Positions 18,801 through 27,302 of a stretch of DNA of 48,864 nucleotides are shown piece after piece. Under the pieces are notes generated by a model. It worked only from the letters and a program-made list of their open reading frames with translations. It did not search any database and was not told the origin of the DNA. The position numbers were made by a program, and so were the translations under genes. This DNA comes from Deltaproteobacteria bacterium RBG_16_49_23. GTDB lineage: Bacteria; Desulfobacterota; BSN033; UBA1163. Position 1 is the stretch's first letter, and each line of letters begins with the position of its first letter. The stretch lies in contig MGQQ01000154.1 of the NCBI GenBank assembly GCA_001798855.1, positions 1 to 48,864 on the forward strand, given 5' to 3'.

Positions 18801-19072
18801 CCGACGGCACTTTCCAGCCGCAGGGTAACGTGACCAGGGATCAGATGGCCGCTTTTATCATCAGGGCCCTCGAGGGAGATCCTGCGGGAGCTTGCGCTGA
18901 GCAGCCGTTCACGGATGTGCCGGTGTCCAGCCCATTTTGCAAACACATTGAGAGGATGAAGGCGTTGAATATCTCTCTCGGTTTCCCCGACGGCACTTTC
19001 CAGCCGCAGGGTAACGTGACCAGGGATCAGATGGCCGCTTTTCTTGCGAGGGCATTTCTGGGTCTCCCGTAG
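15878..19072 (+). CDS. Di-heme cytochrome c peroxidase-like protein anchored by SLH motifs
   Basis: A 1064-residue secreted fusion protein. A signal anchor (about 10-36, ending ALAQA) is followed by a MauG/CcpA-type di-heme region. The first heme motif is CATCH (89-93) after RLGKALFWDMQVGSDGVTAC. The second is CSACH (434-438), followed later by RNVELTGPFFHNGGERTL, the family C-terminal signature. From about 697 comes an InlB B-repeat-like domain (AGNGAGTVTSAP, CTESF, LTATP), then an ASPM-SPD-2-Hydin (ASH) beta-domain (about 779-885), then three SLH motifs ending RAFLGLP. Typical members are about 350 residues and soluble periplasmic, so the added 370-residue surface anchor is unusual. Start: AAAGGAGG (15866-15873). 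It is the fourth gene after the candidate sigma-54 promoter. It may reduce H2O2 or carry electrons from surface oxidation; the role is inferred. Confidence 0.9.
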   Translation: MDRKIDKRLLWLIRFSTIFISMAFMIVTLFAETALAQAPNPNAPPSLKGVNVPDPPDLGAFVFDQSAAIRLGKALFWDMQVGSDGVTACATCHFHAGADSRVKNQFSSGLLHRISGSPHISSTTFSLGGANATLQPSHFPFHRRAAPVDVQASAVLFDTDDVASSQGVFNTQFVDIVPGSAEDLCNDVPDPVFNVGGINTRRVEPRNTPTVINAVFNFTNFLDGRANNLFNGVNPFGPADVNARILINDPVFGVRAAKIALSESSLASQAVGPPGSDFEMSCANRPFPKIGKKMLTLTPLGKQLVHPNDSVLGPFSRALLDSQGRAVGTPGIAANYADMIRAAFQPRYWNSDRVITFPNGVMTIGNPGIPQNTNEFTQMEANFSLFFGLAIQMYEATLVSDDTPFDRFQIGDASAMTLQQQNGLNTFLSGGTRCSACHEGTLFSGAAPVVLPGEDPVLLLLFPIQGGEVFYDEGFYNLGVTRNTAIFLPNGDTATVETYDIGRGGTDPFGNPLSFSRLSMLKNQGLLDPEYSPFVPDLPCLPPCPIQRVSVDGRFKAPGLRNVELTGPFFHNGGERTLLDVVNFYARGGNFPVDNILNLDPEIGEIGGLQGNQIGKDELVAFFRALTDPRVRNEGAPFDHPQLFVPNGHPGNNASLTCTDGIKACDDLLEVLAVGASGRAAIGLPPLQGFGDSEPTLTVLLAGNGAGTVTSAPNGIDCGLSCTESFNLGTLVTLTATPAVGSFFTSWAGCTPDAVNPNVCTLTMNVATNVTATFSVPNITVTPLAHDFGSINVGSVAIKTFTVNNAIPVNLVIGSASVNSSPAGDFTKGIDTCSGQIIPPGGTCIIQVRFSTITTIGSTGSLTIPSNDPDPAPVIGVFGFGTNTQVFSDILATSPFENHVNSLFYNGITSGCTPVDFCPQDLVTRGTMSAFIIRALEGNPAGVCAVPPFTDVPVINQFCKHIERMKARNISLGFPDGTFQPQGNVTRDQMAAFIIRALEGDPAGACAEQPFTDVPVSSPFCKHIERMKALNISLGFPDGTFQPQGNVTRDQMAAFLARAFLGLP

Positions 19073-19100
19073 GGAACGCATATATGCGTTCCCTACTTTC
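19069..19100 (+). terminator. Palindrome overlapping the peroxidase stop codon
   Basis: A perfect 28-bp palindrome at 19069-19096 (arm GTAGGGAACGCATA) includes the TAG stop and is followed by TTTCTTTCTC. It can form a strong hairpin with a short pyrimidine tail. Confidence 0.6.
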
Positions 19101-19133
19101 TTTCTCTCTTTCCTCTTTTAGAACCACCTCCTT

Positions 19134-19176
19134 TGCCTTTACTCCCGCCATCCGGCGGGGGTAAAGGCATTTTTAT
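19134..19176 (+). terminator. Rho-independent terminator after the first oxidase operon
   Basis: A 16-bp stem with one mismatch (TGCCTTTACTCCCGCC at 19134-19149 pairing with 19154-19169) and a 4-nt loop is followed by TTTTTAT. It likely ends the 10.5-19.1 kb operon. Confidence 0.75.
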
Positions 19177-19178
19177 AA

Positions 19179-19236
19179 GTAGCGCCCTCGTTTACCGGGA
19201 GCGCCTCATGACGCCGGCAATAAATGCCGCCGCTAC
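19179..19236. repeat. GTAGCG...CGCTAC palindromic repeat
   Basis: A 58-bp unit begins GTAGCGCCC and ends GCCGCCGCTAC, with internal GC-rich dyads. It resembles dispersed GTAGC-bounded repeats elsewhere in the window. Together with the terminators and the element at 19268 it fills the 445-bp gap before the WD40 gene; no gene is seen there. Confidence 0.5.
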
Positions 19237-19267
19237 GAGGAGGAGGGAATTATTGCGAAAATTTCAA

Positions 19268-19421
19268 GTAACCCCTCAGTTATTGTTTTTTATCCCCCTT
19301 TGGCAAAGGGGGATAAAGGGGGATTTTAAAAAAATGTTTGGAAAATCTCCCCACACCCCTCTTTGCAAAAGAGGGGTATAAAGGTGTAATTAGATTATGC
19401 GAGTTATAACTGAGGGGTTAC
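19268..19421. mobile_element. 154-bp MITE with 16-bp TIRs and 9-bp target duplication
   Basis: Perfect terminal inverted repeats, GTAACCCCTCAGTTAT (19268-19283) and its complement (19406-19421), are flanked immediately by the direct repeat AAATTTCAA (19259-19267 and 19422-19430). Inside are two C-rich palindromes of the dispersed family. It has no coding capacity, so a transposase in trans is required. It lies about 100 bp upstream of the WD40 gene start. Confidence 0.85.
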
Positions 19422-19517
19422 AAATTTCAAATATTTTGGGTTAGCTTTTTAGGCAGGAGTAAGATAAAATAACAATCAGTTGTGCCCAGCCATCCATTTA
19501 AGAGAGGAGGTCCTCAG

Positions 19518-22500
19518 ATGAGGCCACAAAAGGCGATGGTCTTATTATCATTCCTTCTTTCATTTTTTCTTCTATTCGGAGGCCTCTCGTGGGGAGCCGA
19601 AGCTCCCGAGGTGTTTGTCCAATCGGAGTATCCTTCAGGGATTTATGCCGTGGCCTTTCATCCGAAGGGAAAATACGTTCTTTCAGGAGGAATGGGCCAT
19701 AACTTGTGGCTCTGGGATGTGGCCTCAGGCAGGAAGATCAGGACATTTCTCGGTCACTCTGAATCACTCACGTCGATGATCACGTCGATTGCTTTCAGCC
19801 CGGATGGACGATCCGCGCTTACGGGTTTTGGCGACGGAACGTTGAAGCTCTGGGAAGTTGAAACAGGCAAAGAGGTCAGGACGTTTCAAAAACATTCAGG
19901 CATCGTCCGATCGGTCGCTTTCAGCCCTGACGGAAAATATGGACTCTCCGGGAGCGACGATCAAACCATCCGGTTTTGGGAAGTGGAGACAGGCAAGGAG
20001 ATAAGAGCATTCTCCGGCCGTCATAATGTCGTTCGATCGGTTGCTTTCAGTCCCGACGGAAAATATGGAGTTTCAGGGAGCGAAGATCAAACCATCCGGC
20101 TTTGGGAAGTGGAGACGGGCAAGGAGGTTTCCGTCCTCCGGGGACACTTGCAAGTGGTCACCTCTGTTTGCTTTAGCCCCGACGGCAAGTACCTTCTCTC
20201 CGGCAGCGTCGACAAGACCCTGAAGTTATGGGATGTTTCCATGGGCAGGGAGTTCAAAACCTTCCTGGGCCATTTGAGTCAGGTGACTTCAGTCGCCTTC
20301 AGTCCCGACGGAAAATATGGACTCTCGGGCAGCAATGATAACACGGTGAGATACTGGAATGTGGCAACAGGAGCCGAGATTAAAAGGTTTCAAGGCCATT
20401 CACAGGTCGTAACCTCTGTCTCTTTCAGCCCTGACGGGACACACGCCCTTTCGGGAAGTTGGGATAAGACGATCAGACTCTGGGACGTCACAACGGGCAA
20501 AGAAGCAAGGAGGATTCAGGGCTATTTGAGACCCGTCCGAATGGTATCAGTCAGCCCGGATGGGAGGTACGGGCTGTTCGGAACCGTTGATACGATGCTG
20601 AAACTCTGGGATCTCTCTATGGGAAAGGAGGTAAAGAGATTTAAGTCTCTTGCAGAGGCCCCGGAGCCCATGGGAGAGCATGAAGGAAAGGAAGTTCCGG
20701 TATTCCTCGGATTGGCCGACTCCATCTCATTCGCCATTAGCCCTGACAGTAAATACATCCTGTGCGGAGCGGAGGGTACCCCCCTGAAGCTCCTGGAGAT
20801 CGCCACGGGCAAGGAAATCAGCCGATTCGTCGGACATGAAGACCTGGTCCCTTCCATCGTCTTCAGCCCGGATGGGAAATATGGACTCTCAGGGTCCATC
20901 GATAAAACCGTAAAACTCTGGGATATCGCAAAGGCCAGGGATATCCGGTCATTCTCAGGCCATGTCTTCGGAGTCATCTCGGTCGCCTTCAGCCCGGACG
21001 GGAGATACGTTTATTCGGGAGCAAGGGATTCGACGGTAAAGATCTGGGAAACGGCAACCGGCAAAGAGGTCCGCTCGTTTAAAACATACACAAAGTTTAT
21101 CAGAACCTCTGCCTTCAGCCAGGACGGGAAATACGTCCTTATTGGGGGATACGACTCCGCGATCAAGCTCCTTGAAATGGAAACGGGCAGGGAAGTATGG
21201 ACAGGAAAGGGACATTCAGGTATGGTCACTTCCGTTGCCTTGAGCCGGGATGGAAAGACAGTCCTTTCAGGAAGCGATGATAAGACTATAAAGCTCTGGG
21301 ATGTCATGACAGGCAGGGAGATCAGGGTATTTCACGGCCATTCCGGTAAGATCAACTCCGTCGCCTTTGGCCCGGGAGGAAAGACGGTCCTTTCAGGAAG
21401 CGATGATGGCACAACGAGGATCTGGGCTCCCTCCACAGGGAAGGAGCTGGCCAGGCTGATCAGTTTTTTAGATGGCGAGTGGATCGCCCTCACTCCTGCA
21501 GGCCATTTCCAATCCTCACCCGGGGGAGCAAGGCTGACCAATGTGCGGATTAAAAACAGCGTCCTTTCCCTCGACAATTTCTATGAAAGGTTCTTCAATC
21601 CAGAGCGGGTGGCCCTGGCGCTCAGGGATGAAAAAACAGCTGTGTCCGAAGATATCAGAAAGGATGCTTCCCTTCCCCCCGAGATAAGAATCATCGATCC
21701 TGTAAAGGACGCCGTTATACGGACGGAGACAGTGACTCTCACGGTGGAGGCAAAAGACAGAGGCGGGGGGATCGGAGCGATCCGTCTCTATCATAATGGG
21801 AGCGCCATAGGGGATCGCCGGCAGAGCGGCAGCGGACCGGAGAAAACGGTAATGACTCGCAAGGAAGATGGCACGGTCCGGAAAGTCTATGAGGTGACCC
21901 TTGTGCCCGGAGATAATCTCTTCAGGGCGCTGGGGCTCAGCAGAGAAGGGTCGGAGAGCGATCCTCATGAGACCCTGGTGAGACAGGTCGGCGGCAAGAT
22001 CGAATCAGACCTTTACCTGATCGTCGTTGGAATCAATGATTACCAGAATCTCACATCGAAGCTCCAATTCCCAATTCCGAATGCAAAGGGAATAAAAGAG
22101 TTTTTCGAAAAAAAATGGAAAAATGCATCAAGCATGACCCATCTCTATATTGCGAAGGGAGCAGAAGGGCTCACGGGGGCTTCGCTCTTTAAGAAGATTC
22201 ACATCACCGAACTGTATGACCGGGAAGCCACAAAAGAGGGACTCAGAAAAAAGCTGTTTGATCTCAGAGCCAATCCTCAGGATATCTTGATCCTCTATGT
22301 TGCAGGGCAGAGCAGGAATATCGGCGATGAATGGCAATTCGTCCCTTACGATGCGGCTAATCCACTCTCTTTCTCCGAGATATCAGAGATGGTGAAGAAC
22401 CTTCCCCCTTTGAAGAAGGTGGTCATTTTTGATCTCTTCAAATCAGGCGGGCCCACGCCAACCTTCGTTAAGGGTTTGGAAGAGAGCAGAGCCATGGCGC

Positions 22501-22826
22501 TGATGGGTCGATCGACCGGCGCCTATATCCTATCGACATCGACCTATAGACAGGACGCTTCTGAGATCAGGCAATGGGGGCGCGGCTTATTCGCTTATGC
22601 TCTTTTACAGGGTCTGAACGGAGAAGCGGAAAACCCTGCATACACGCAGATTCCGATGTCAGCTTACGCTCACCGCGATAAGATTGTGACGATCAGGTCA
22701 TTGATGGCCTATCTTGAGAATTCAATGTTGAAATTCAGTGAGAAGGTTGGAGCGGAACCTCTCTATCCTTTGATCTACTCAAGGCCGCAAGACTTTCCGC
22801 TGGTCATCAATAAGTGGAATGATTGA
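19518..22826 (+). CDS. Secreted WD40 protein with degenerate caspase-like domain
   Basis: A 1102-residue exported protein. The signal peptide covers about 1-27 (LLSFLLSFFLLFGGLSWGA). Fourteen WD40 repeats (about 40-660; units such as GSDDKTIKLWDV) would build two seven-bladed propellers. An Ig-like linker (IRIIDPVKDAVIRTETVTL) leads to a peptidase C14-like domain (about 830-1095) beginning YLIVVGINDYQ. The usual catalytic His of the AGHG motif is replaced: AGQSRN with Q931. The catalytic Cys of D-A-C-x-S-G is replaced too: DLFKSGG with F974. It should therefore be proteolytically dead and serve as a binding fold. ATG 19518 is chosen over TTG 19482 because AGAGGAGG (19503-19510) lies 7 nt upstream and a signal peptide then begins properly. 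It ends 15 bp before a CusB-like gene, so it is probably in one operon with the second metal pump. Confidence 0.88.
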   Translation: MRPQKAMVLLSFLLSFFLLFGGLSWGAEAPEVFVQSEYPSGIYAVAFHPKGKYVLSGGMGHNLWLWDVASGRKIRTFLGHSESLTSMITSIAFSPDGRSALTGFGDGTLKLWEVETGKEVRTFQKHSGIVRSVAFSPDGKYGLSGSDDQTIRFWEVETGKEIRAFSGRHNVVRSVAFSPDGKYGVSGSEDQTIRLWEVETGKEVSVLRGHLQVVTSVCFSPDGKYLLSGSVDKTLKLWDVSMGREFKTFLGHLSQVTSVAFSPDGKYGLSGSNDNTVRYWNVATGAEIKRFQGHSQVVTSVSFSPDGTHALSGSWDKTIRLWDVTTGKEARRIQGYLRPVRMVSVSPDGRYGLFGTVDTMLKLWDLSMGKEVKRFKSLAEAPEPMGEHEGKEVPVFLGLADSISFAISPDSKYILCGAEGTPLKLLEIATGKEISRFVGHEDLVPSIVFSPDGKYGLSGSIDKTVKLWDIAKARDIRSFSGHVFGVISVAFSPDGRYVYSGARDSTVKIWETATGKEVRSFKTYTKFIRTSAFSQDGKYVLIGGYDSAIKLLEMETGREVWTGKGHSGMVTSVALSRDGKTVLSGSDDKTIKLWDVMTGREIRVFHGHSGKINSVAFGPGGKTVLSGSDDGTTRIWAPSTGKELARLISFLDGEWIALTPAGHFQSSPGGARLTNVRIKNSVLSLDNFYERFFNPERVALALRDEKTAVSEDIRKDASLPPEIRIIDPVKDAVIRTETVTLTVEAKDRGGGIGAIRLYHNGSAIGDRRQSGSGPEKTVMTRKEDGTVRKVYEVTLVPGDNLFRALGLSREGSESDPHETLVRQVGGKIESDLYLIVVGINDYQNLTSKLQFPIPNAKGIKEFFEKKWKNASSMTHLYIAKGAEGLTGASLFKKIHITELYDREATKEGLRKKLFDLRANPQDILILYVAGQSRNIGDEWQFVPYDAANPLSFSEISEMVKNLPPLKKVVIFDLFKSGGPTPTFVKGLEESRAMALMGRSTGAYILSTSTYRQDASEIRQWGRGLFAYALLQGLNGEAENPAYTQIPMSAYAHRDKIVTIRSLMAYLENSMLKFSEKVGAEPLYPLIYSRPQDFPLVINKWND

Positions 22827-22841
22827 GCACGGAGAATCACC

Positions 22842-24044
22842 ATGAACAAAAGAAAATTTGCAACGATTGCCGGCATATTTTTTGTTGCGGCCTTTATTTT
22901 CTTTCTTATAGGTAGGAGCCTTTTTCAGGACACGTCGATAAAGTCAGAAGCCACCTCCTCCCATCAAGAGCATGCGACCCTCCCCCGGGAAAGTGGGGGT
23001 GGACCTAAGACCCTTGAAATCTCCCCTGAGAAACAGCAGCTCATCGGGGTCAAGATCGCCCAGGCTTCTATGAGACCCCTCCGGAAGGTCATCAGGACAG
23101 TGGGTCGGATTGAATATGATGAAAGGAAACTGGCCACCGTCAATCTCAAGGTTGAAGGTTGGATCGAGCGGCTCCATGTGAACACCACAGGCCAATACGT
23201 TCGGAAGGGAGAGCCCCTTGCCGAGATCTACAGTCCTGAGCTTCTATCCGTCCAGCTCGAATACCTCAATCTGCTGAAGTGGAGGAAGGAGAGGAGTTAT
23301 CGGTTTCAGAGAGAGGTTGAATTTTCCTGGGGGGACCGCTACGGGACGACCGGAAAGATGCAGACCAGCGATATGGATACGCTGATCCAGGTCGCACAGC
23401 AAAGGATGAGGTTCTGGGATATCACGGACGAGCAGATGAAAGCAGTCGAGGCCAAGGGAGAACCGATGAAGACCTTCACGATCCATAGTCCGGTAAACGG
23501 GTATGTGGTGCAGAAGCCGGCCGTCCAGGGCAAGCGAGTGGAGCCCGGTGAGAAACTCTTCGACCTGGCCGATCTTTCCGAGGTCTGGATCATTGCCGAC
23601 ATCTACGTCCATGAACTGCCCATGATCAAACCGGGACAACCGGCGAGAATCAGCCTCAGCTTTTTCCCCGGCAAGGAGTTCTCCTCAAGGATCGACTACA
23701 TCTACCCTCTTCTCTCCAGTGAGACAAGAACCGCCAAAGTGAGATTCATCCTTCCCAATTCAACCGGAGATCTCAAACCTCAGATGTTCGCCAAAGTGGA
23801 GATTAAGATCGATCTCGGGAAGAGGCTGGCCATTCCGGAGGAGGCTGTCATCGATACGGGAGAGAGGCAGATCGTTTACGTGGACAGGGATGGGGGATAT
23901 TTTGAACCACGGGAAGTGAAGTTAGGGCTGATGGCTGACGGAATGGTGGAGGTGATCAAGGGACTGAAGGCCGGAGAAAAAGTCGCCTCCTCCCCCAACT
24001 TCCTGATCGATTCGGAAGCCAAACTGAAGGGAATCACACAGTGA
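22842..24044 (+). CDS. cusB: CusB-like RND efflux periplasmic adaptor
   Basis: A 400-residue membrane-fusion protein, intact and of normal family length. An N-terminal membrane anchor (about 7-27) is followed by SPEKQQLIGVKIAQAS, the first lipoyl half with KVEGWIERLHVNTTGQYVRKGEPLAEIYSPEL, an alpha-hairpin (about 130-200), the second lipoyl half (HSPVNGYVVQKP), beta-barrel (IADLS-type segment LADLSEVWIIADIYVHELP) and a membrane-proximal domain (VIKGLKAGEKVASSPNFLIDSEAKLKG). It bridges the RND pump at 24177 to an outer-membrane channel not found here. Start: CGGAGAA (22830-22836) before ATG 22842. It lacks the YHS tail of the first copy. Cu(I)/Ag(I) specificity is inferred from its CusA partner. 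Confidence 0.92.
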   Translation: MNKRKFATIAGIFFVAAFIFFLIGRSLFQDTSIKSEATSSHQEHATLPRESGGGPKTLEISPEKQQLIGVKIAQASMRPLRKVIRTVGRIEYDERKLATVNLKVEGWIERLHVNTTGQYVRKGEPLAEIYSPELLSVQLEYLNLLKWRKERSYRFQREVEFSWGDRYGTTGKMQTSDMDTLIQVAQQRMRFWDITDEQMKAVEAKGEPMKTFTIHSPVNGYVVQKPAVQGKRVEPGEKLFDLADLSEVWIIADIYVHELPMIKPGQPARISLSFFPGKEFSSRIDYIYPLLSSETRTAKVRFILPNSTGDLKPQMFAKVEIKIDLGKRLAIPEEAVIDTGERQIVYVDRDGGYFEPREVKLGLMADGMVEVIKGLKAGEKVASSPNFLIDSEAKLKGITQ

Positions 24045-24170
24045 TCAGTCATCAGTCATCAGTGGTCGGTTGAATTCGTTAGTCGCAAGGAGTAAGGCGT
24101 GAGGGGTAAAAGATCCTGCGGCAGGCCCCTTGCGCACTTGCGCCTTACGCCTAACGTCTCATTGTTGTGT
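24045..24170. repeat. Inverted short repeat arrays between adaptor and pump
   Basis: A CATCAGTCATCAGT array (24044-24068) is followed by an inverted pair, CGTTAGTCGCAAGGAGTAAG-type sequence at about 24078 and TTGCGCCTTACGCCTAACG at about 24138-24157. No ribosome binding site is obvious before the pump start. Confidence 0.55.
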
Positions 24171-24176
24171 TTATAT

Positions 24177-27100
24177 ATGATCTCACACATCATCGAATAC
24201 AGCGCCAGAAACAGGCTGGTCATCTTCTTCGTGGTTATCTTCCTCATGGCCTGGGGTTATTGGGCTTTGAGGAAAACCCCCCTCGACGCCCTCCCGGATT
24301 TAAGCGACACCCAGGTCATCATCTATACGGAATGGACCGGCAGGAGTCCGGACCTGGTGGAAGATCAAATCACCTATCCCATCTCCACGACCCTTCTTGC
24401 GGCTCCGAAAGTGGAAGTGGTGCGGGGTTTTTCCTTTCTCGGAAGCTCCTTTATCTACGTCATCTTCGAAGAGGGCACCGATATCTACTGGGCAAGAAGC
24501 AGGGTCTTGGAATATCTGCAGGCCGTTCGAAACAAGATCCCCGCCGATGTGAATCCGGTCCTCGGTCCGGATGCGACGAGCGTGGGATGGGGATTCTCAT
24601 ACGCCGTGGTAGATGAGACGGGACAACGCAACCTTTCAGAACTTCGCTCGCTCCAGGACTGGAATTTGAAGCTTGCGCTGGAAAGCGTTCCCGGGGTTTC
24701 CCAGGTGGCGAGCGTGGGCGGGTTTGTCAAGCAGTATCAGGTCACCATCGATCCGAATCAGCTTTTTTCATATAACATTCCGATCACCAAGGTGATTGAA
24801 GCGATCCGGAAGAGCAACCGGGATGTGGAAGGCAGGGTTCTCGAATTTTCAGGGATCGAGTATACGGTGCGAGGAAGAGGTTACATCAAAAGCCTCAAAG
24901 ATATGGAAACCATCCCGGTAGGAACCGATGGCGCTGGAACGCCTGTCTTTTTGAAAGACGTCGCCCGCCTGCAGCTCGGCCCTGAGATCAGAAGAGGCCT
25001 GGCGGAATTGGACGGAAAAGGGGAAGTGGCCGGCGGAATCGTCGTTGTCAGATTTGGCGAGAATGTCCTCAATGTAATCGAGAGGGTGAAGGAGAAGATT
25101 AAGAAAGAGATTGAGCCGACCCTGCCCAGTGGGGTCAGAATCGTCACCACCTACGATCGCACCGATCTGATCCAGAAATCGATTCAGACGCTTAAGGACG
25201 CCATCTTCGAGCTGATCCTTGCTGTCAGCATCGTTTCTGTCGTCTTTCTGTTTCATTTTCCAAGCGCTCTGGTCGTCCTCCTCACCTTTCCCGTCGCCCT
25301 CTTGGTCTCCTTCATCTGTATCTATTACCTGGGAGTAACCTCCAACATCATGAGCCTTGGGGGGATCGCCATCGCCATCGGCGAAATGGTCGATGCCTCT
25401 ATTGTGATGGTGGAAAACGCCCATAAAAAATTGGAGGACTGGGAGAAGAGCGGCGCTCATGGGAGCAGAGTAGAAGTCATCATCGAGGCGGCAAAGGAGG
25501 TGGGCCCTTCCCTCTTCTTCTCCCTCCTCGTCATTACGGTCGGATTTCTCCCGGTCTTCGCCCTTCAATCCCAGGCCGGGAGACTCTTTAAGCCCCTGGC
25601 CTACACCAAGACCTTCGCCATCCTCTTCTCCTCTTTCCTGGCCATCACCTTGACCCCTGCCCTGATGACCCTTTTTCTTCGCGGGAAGATCAGGGCGGAA
25701 GAGAAGAATCCTCTCAACCTTCTCCTTCTTAAGATTTACGAGCCTCTCGTCCGACTCTCCCTGAGGTTTAAGAGGGAGGTCGTGCTTCTCGCCATCCTCC
25801 TGTGCGGGGTGACGATCATTCCCTTCTTCCGTCTTGGCTCGGAATTCATGCCGCCCTTATATGAAGGCTCCCTTTTCTACATGCCTGTGACCGTTCCGGG
25901 CGCCTCGATCTCAGAGGCGGCCAAACTGCTCCAGATTCAGGACAGGATACTGAAGAGCTTTCCTGAGGTGGCCCAGGTTTTCGGAAAGGCAGGCCGGGCT
26001 GAAACAGCCATGGACCCCGCCCCTCTTGAGATGTTCGAAACGGTCATCAACCTCAAACCCGAATCGGAGTGGAGAAAGGGGATGACCGTGGAGAAGCTCA
26101 AGGATGAGATGGATGAGGCATTGACGATCCCGGGGGTGGCCAACTCCTTTACTATGCCTATCAAGGCCCGGATTGACATGCTTTCCACCGGCATACGAAC
26201 CCCTCTGGGGATAAAGGTGATGGGATCAAAGCTCGATCGGATCGAGAAATTAGGAATTGAGATCGAGACGCTCATCAAAGATATTCCCGGAACAAGAAAT
26301 GTCTATGCGGAAAGGGTGACGACGGGCTACTTCCTGGATATCGATATCAAGAGAGAGGAGGCGGCGCGATATGGCCTGACCATCGATGACGTCCAGGAGG
26401 TCATCCAGTCAGCCATCGGTGGCGCGAATATCACCACTACCGTTGAAGGAAGGGAGCGATACCCGGTCAATGTGAGATATGCAAGGGACTTGAGAGCCAA
26501 TGTAGAAAAGCTGAAAAGGGTTCTCGTCCCCGTCACCCTTGAATCAGGTCCCGCTCAAATCCCCCTCGGGGAACTGGCTGACTTCAGGGTCGTCAAGGGT
26601 CCCACCGTGATCAAGAGCGAAGAGGGGCTCCTCACCTCCTATATTTACATCGATCTTTCAGAAAGGGACGTCGGAGGTTACGTCGCCGAGGCCAATCAGA
26701 AGATCGCCTCTCTGAAGATCCCCGAAGGCTACCGCATCGAATGGAGTGGTGAGTACGAATATTTAGTGAAGACCCGCGAAAGATTGATGTTCGTGATTCC
26801 CCTGACCGCCTTGATCATTTTCTTTCTCATCTATCTCAACACAAGGTCCGTCGCCAAGACGATGATCATCCTGCTTGCTGTCCCCTTCTCCCTGGTCGGA
26901 TCGTTCTGGCTTCTCTATCTCCTTCATTACAACCTCAGCGCGGCCGCATGGGTTGGAATGATCGCCCTTGCCGGAATCAGCGCAGAAACGGGAATGGTCA
27001 TGTTCCTCTTCCTGGAATTGGCTTATCAGAAATGGAAGAGCGAAGGCCGGATGAGGACGAAGGAAGATCTTCGGGAAGCCATCCTGTACGGGGCGGCCAA

Positions 27101-27302
27101 GAGGTTAAGGCCCAAGATCATGACGGTGGCCACAAACTTCGGTCTCATCCCGATTCTCTTCAGTTATGGGACGGGGGCCGACGTGATGAAGCGGATTGCC
27201 GCTCCTGTGGTCGGAGGCCTGTTGACCTCTCTCTTGCTCGTCCTGATCATCTTCCCGGCCATCTATATGCTCTGGCGGGAGAGGGAACTCCCCCCGGAAT
27301 AA
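24177..27302 (+). CDS. cusA: CusA-like heavy-metal RND efflux pump
   Basis: A 1041-residue HME-RND transporter, paralogous to the one at 6668. TM1 (NRLVIFFVVIFLMAWGYWAL) leads to TPLDALPDLSDTQVIIY. TM4 carries AIAIGEMVDASIVMVENAHK, the Cu/Ag-type signature. The porter domain has GKAGRAETAMDPAPLEMF and TMPIKARIDMLSTGIRTP with the expected methionines. It ends with GTGADVMKRIAAPVVGG and LLVLIIFPAIYMLW. I use ATG 24177, not the upstream 24099, because homologues begin at the MISHIIEYSARNR segment and the extra 26 residues come from a repeat. It is probably translated with the adaptor 132 bp upstream and the WD40/caspase-like gene. Confidence 0.93.
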   Translation: MISHIIEYSARNRLVIFFVVIFLMAWGYWALRKTPLDALPDLSDTQVIIYTEWTGRSPDLVEDQITYPISTTLLAAPKVEVVRGFSFLGSSFIYVIFEEGTDIYWARSRVLEYLQAVRNKIPADVNPVLGPDATSVGWGFSYAVVDETGQRNLSELRSLQDWNLKLALESVPGVSQVASVGGFVKQYQVTIDPNQLFSYNIPITKVIEAIRKSNRDVEGRVLEFSGIEYTVRGRGYIKSLKDMETIPVGTDGAGTPVFLKDVARLQLGPEIRRGLAELDGKGEVAGGIVVVRFGENVLNVIERVKEKIKKEIEPTLPSGVRIVTTYDRTDLIQKSIQTLKDAIFELILAVSIVSVVFLFHFPSALVVLLTFPVALLVSFICIYYLGVTSNIMSLGGIAIAIGEMVDASIVMVENAHKKLEDWEKSGAHGSRVEVIIEAAKEVGPSLFFSLLVITVGFLPVFALQSQAGRLFKPLAYTKTFAILFSSFLAITLTPALMTLFLRGKIRAEEKNPLNLLLLKIYEPLVRLSLRFKREVVLLAILLCGVTIIPFFRLGSEFMPPLYEGSLFYMPVTVPGASISEAAKLLQIQDRILKSFPEVAQVFGKAGRAETAMDPAPLEMFETVINLKPESEWRKGMTVEKLKDEMDEALTIPGVANSFTMPIKARIDMLSTGIRTPLGIKVMGSKLDRIEKLGIEIETLIKDIPGTRNVYAERVTTGYFLDIDIKREEAARYGLTIDDVQEVIQSAIGGANITTTVEGRERYPVNVRYARDLRANVEKLKRVLVPVTLESGPAQIPLGELADFRVVKGPTVIKSEEGLLTSYIYIDLSERDVGGYVAEANQKIASLKIPEGYRIEWSGEYEYLVKTRERLMFVIPLTALIIFFLIYLNTRSVAKTMIILLAVPFSLVGSFWLLYLLHYNLSAAAWVGMIALAGISAETGMVMFLFLELAYQKWKSEGRMRTKEDLREAILYGAAKRLRPKIMTVATNFGLIPILFSYGTGADVMKRIAAPVVGGLLTSLLLVLIIFPAIYMLWRERELPPE

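Noticed and set aside
24099-24176. Upstream start that would add 26 residues to the second CusA-like pump
   Set aside because: The extra residues come from a repeat array and family members begin at the ATG at 24177.
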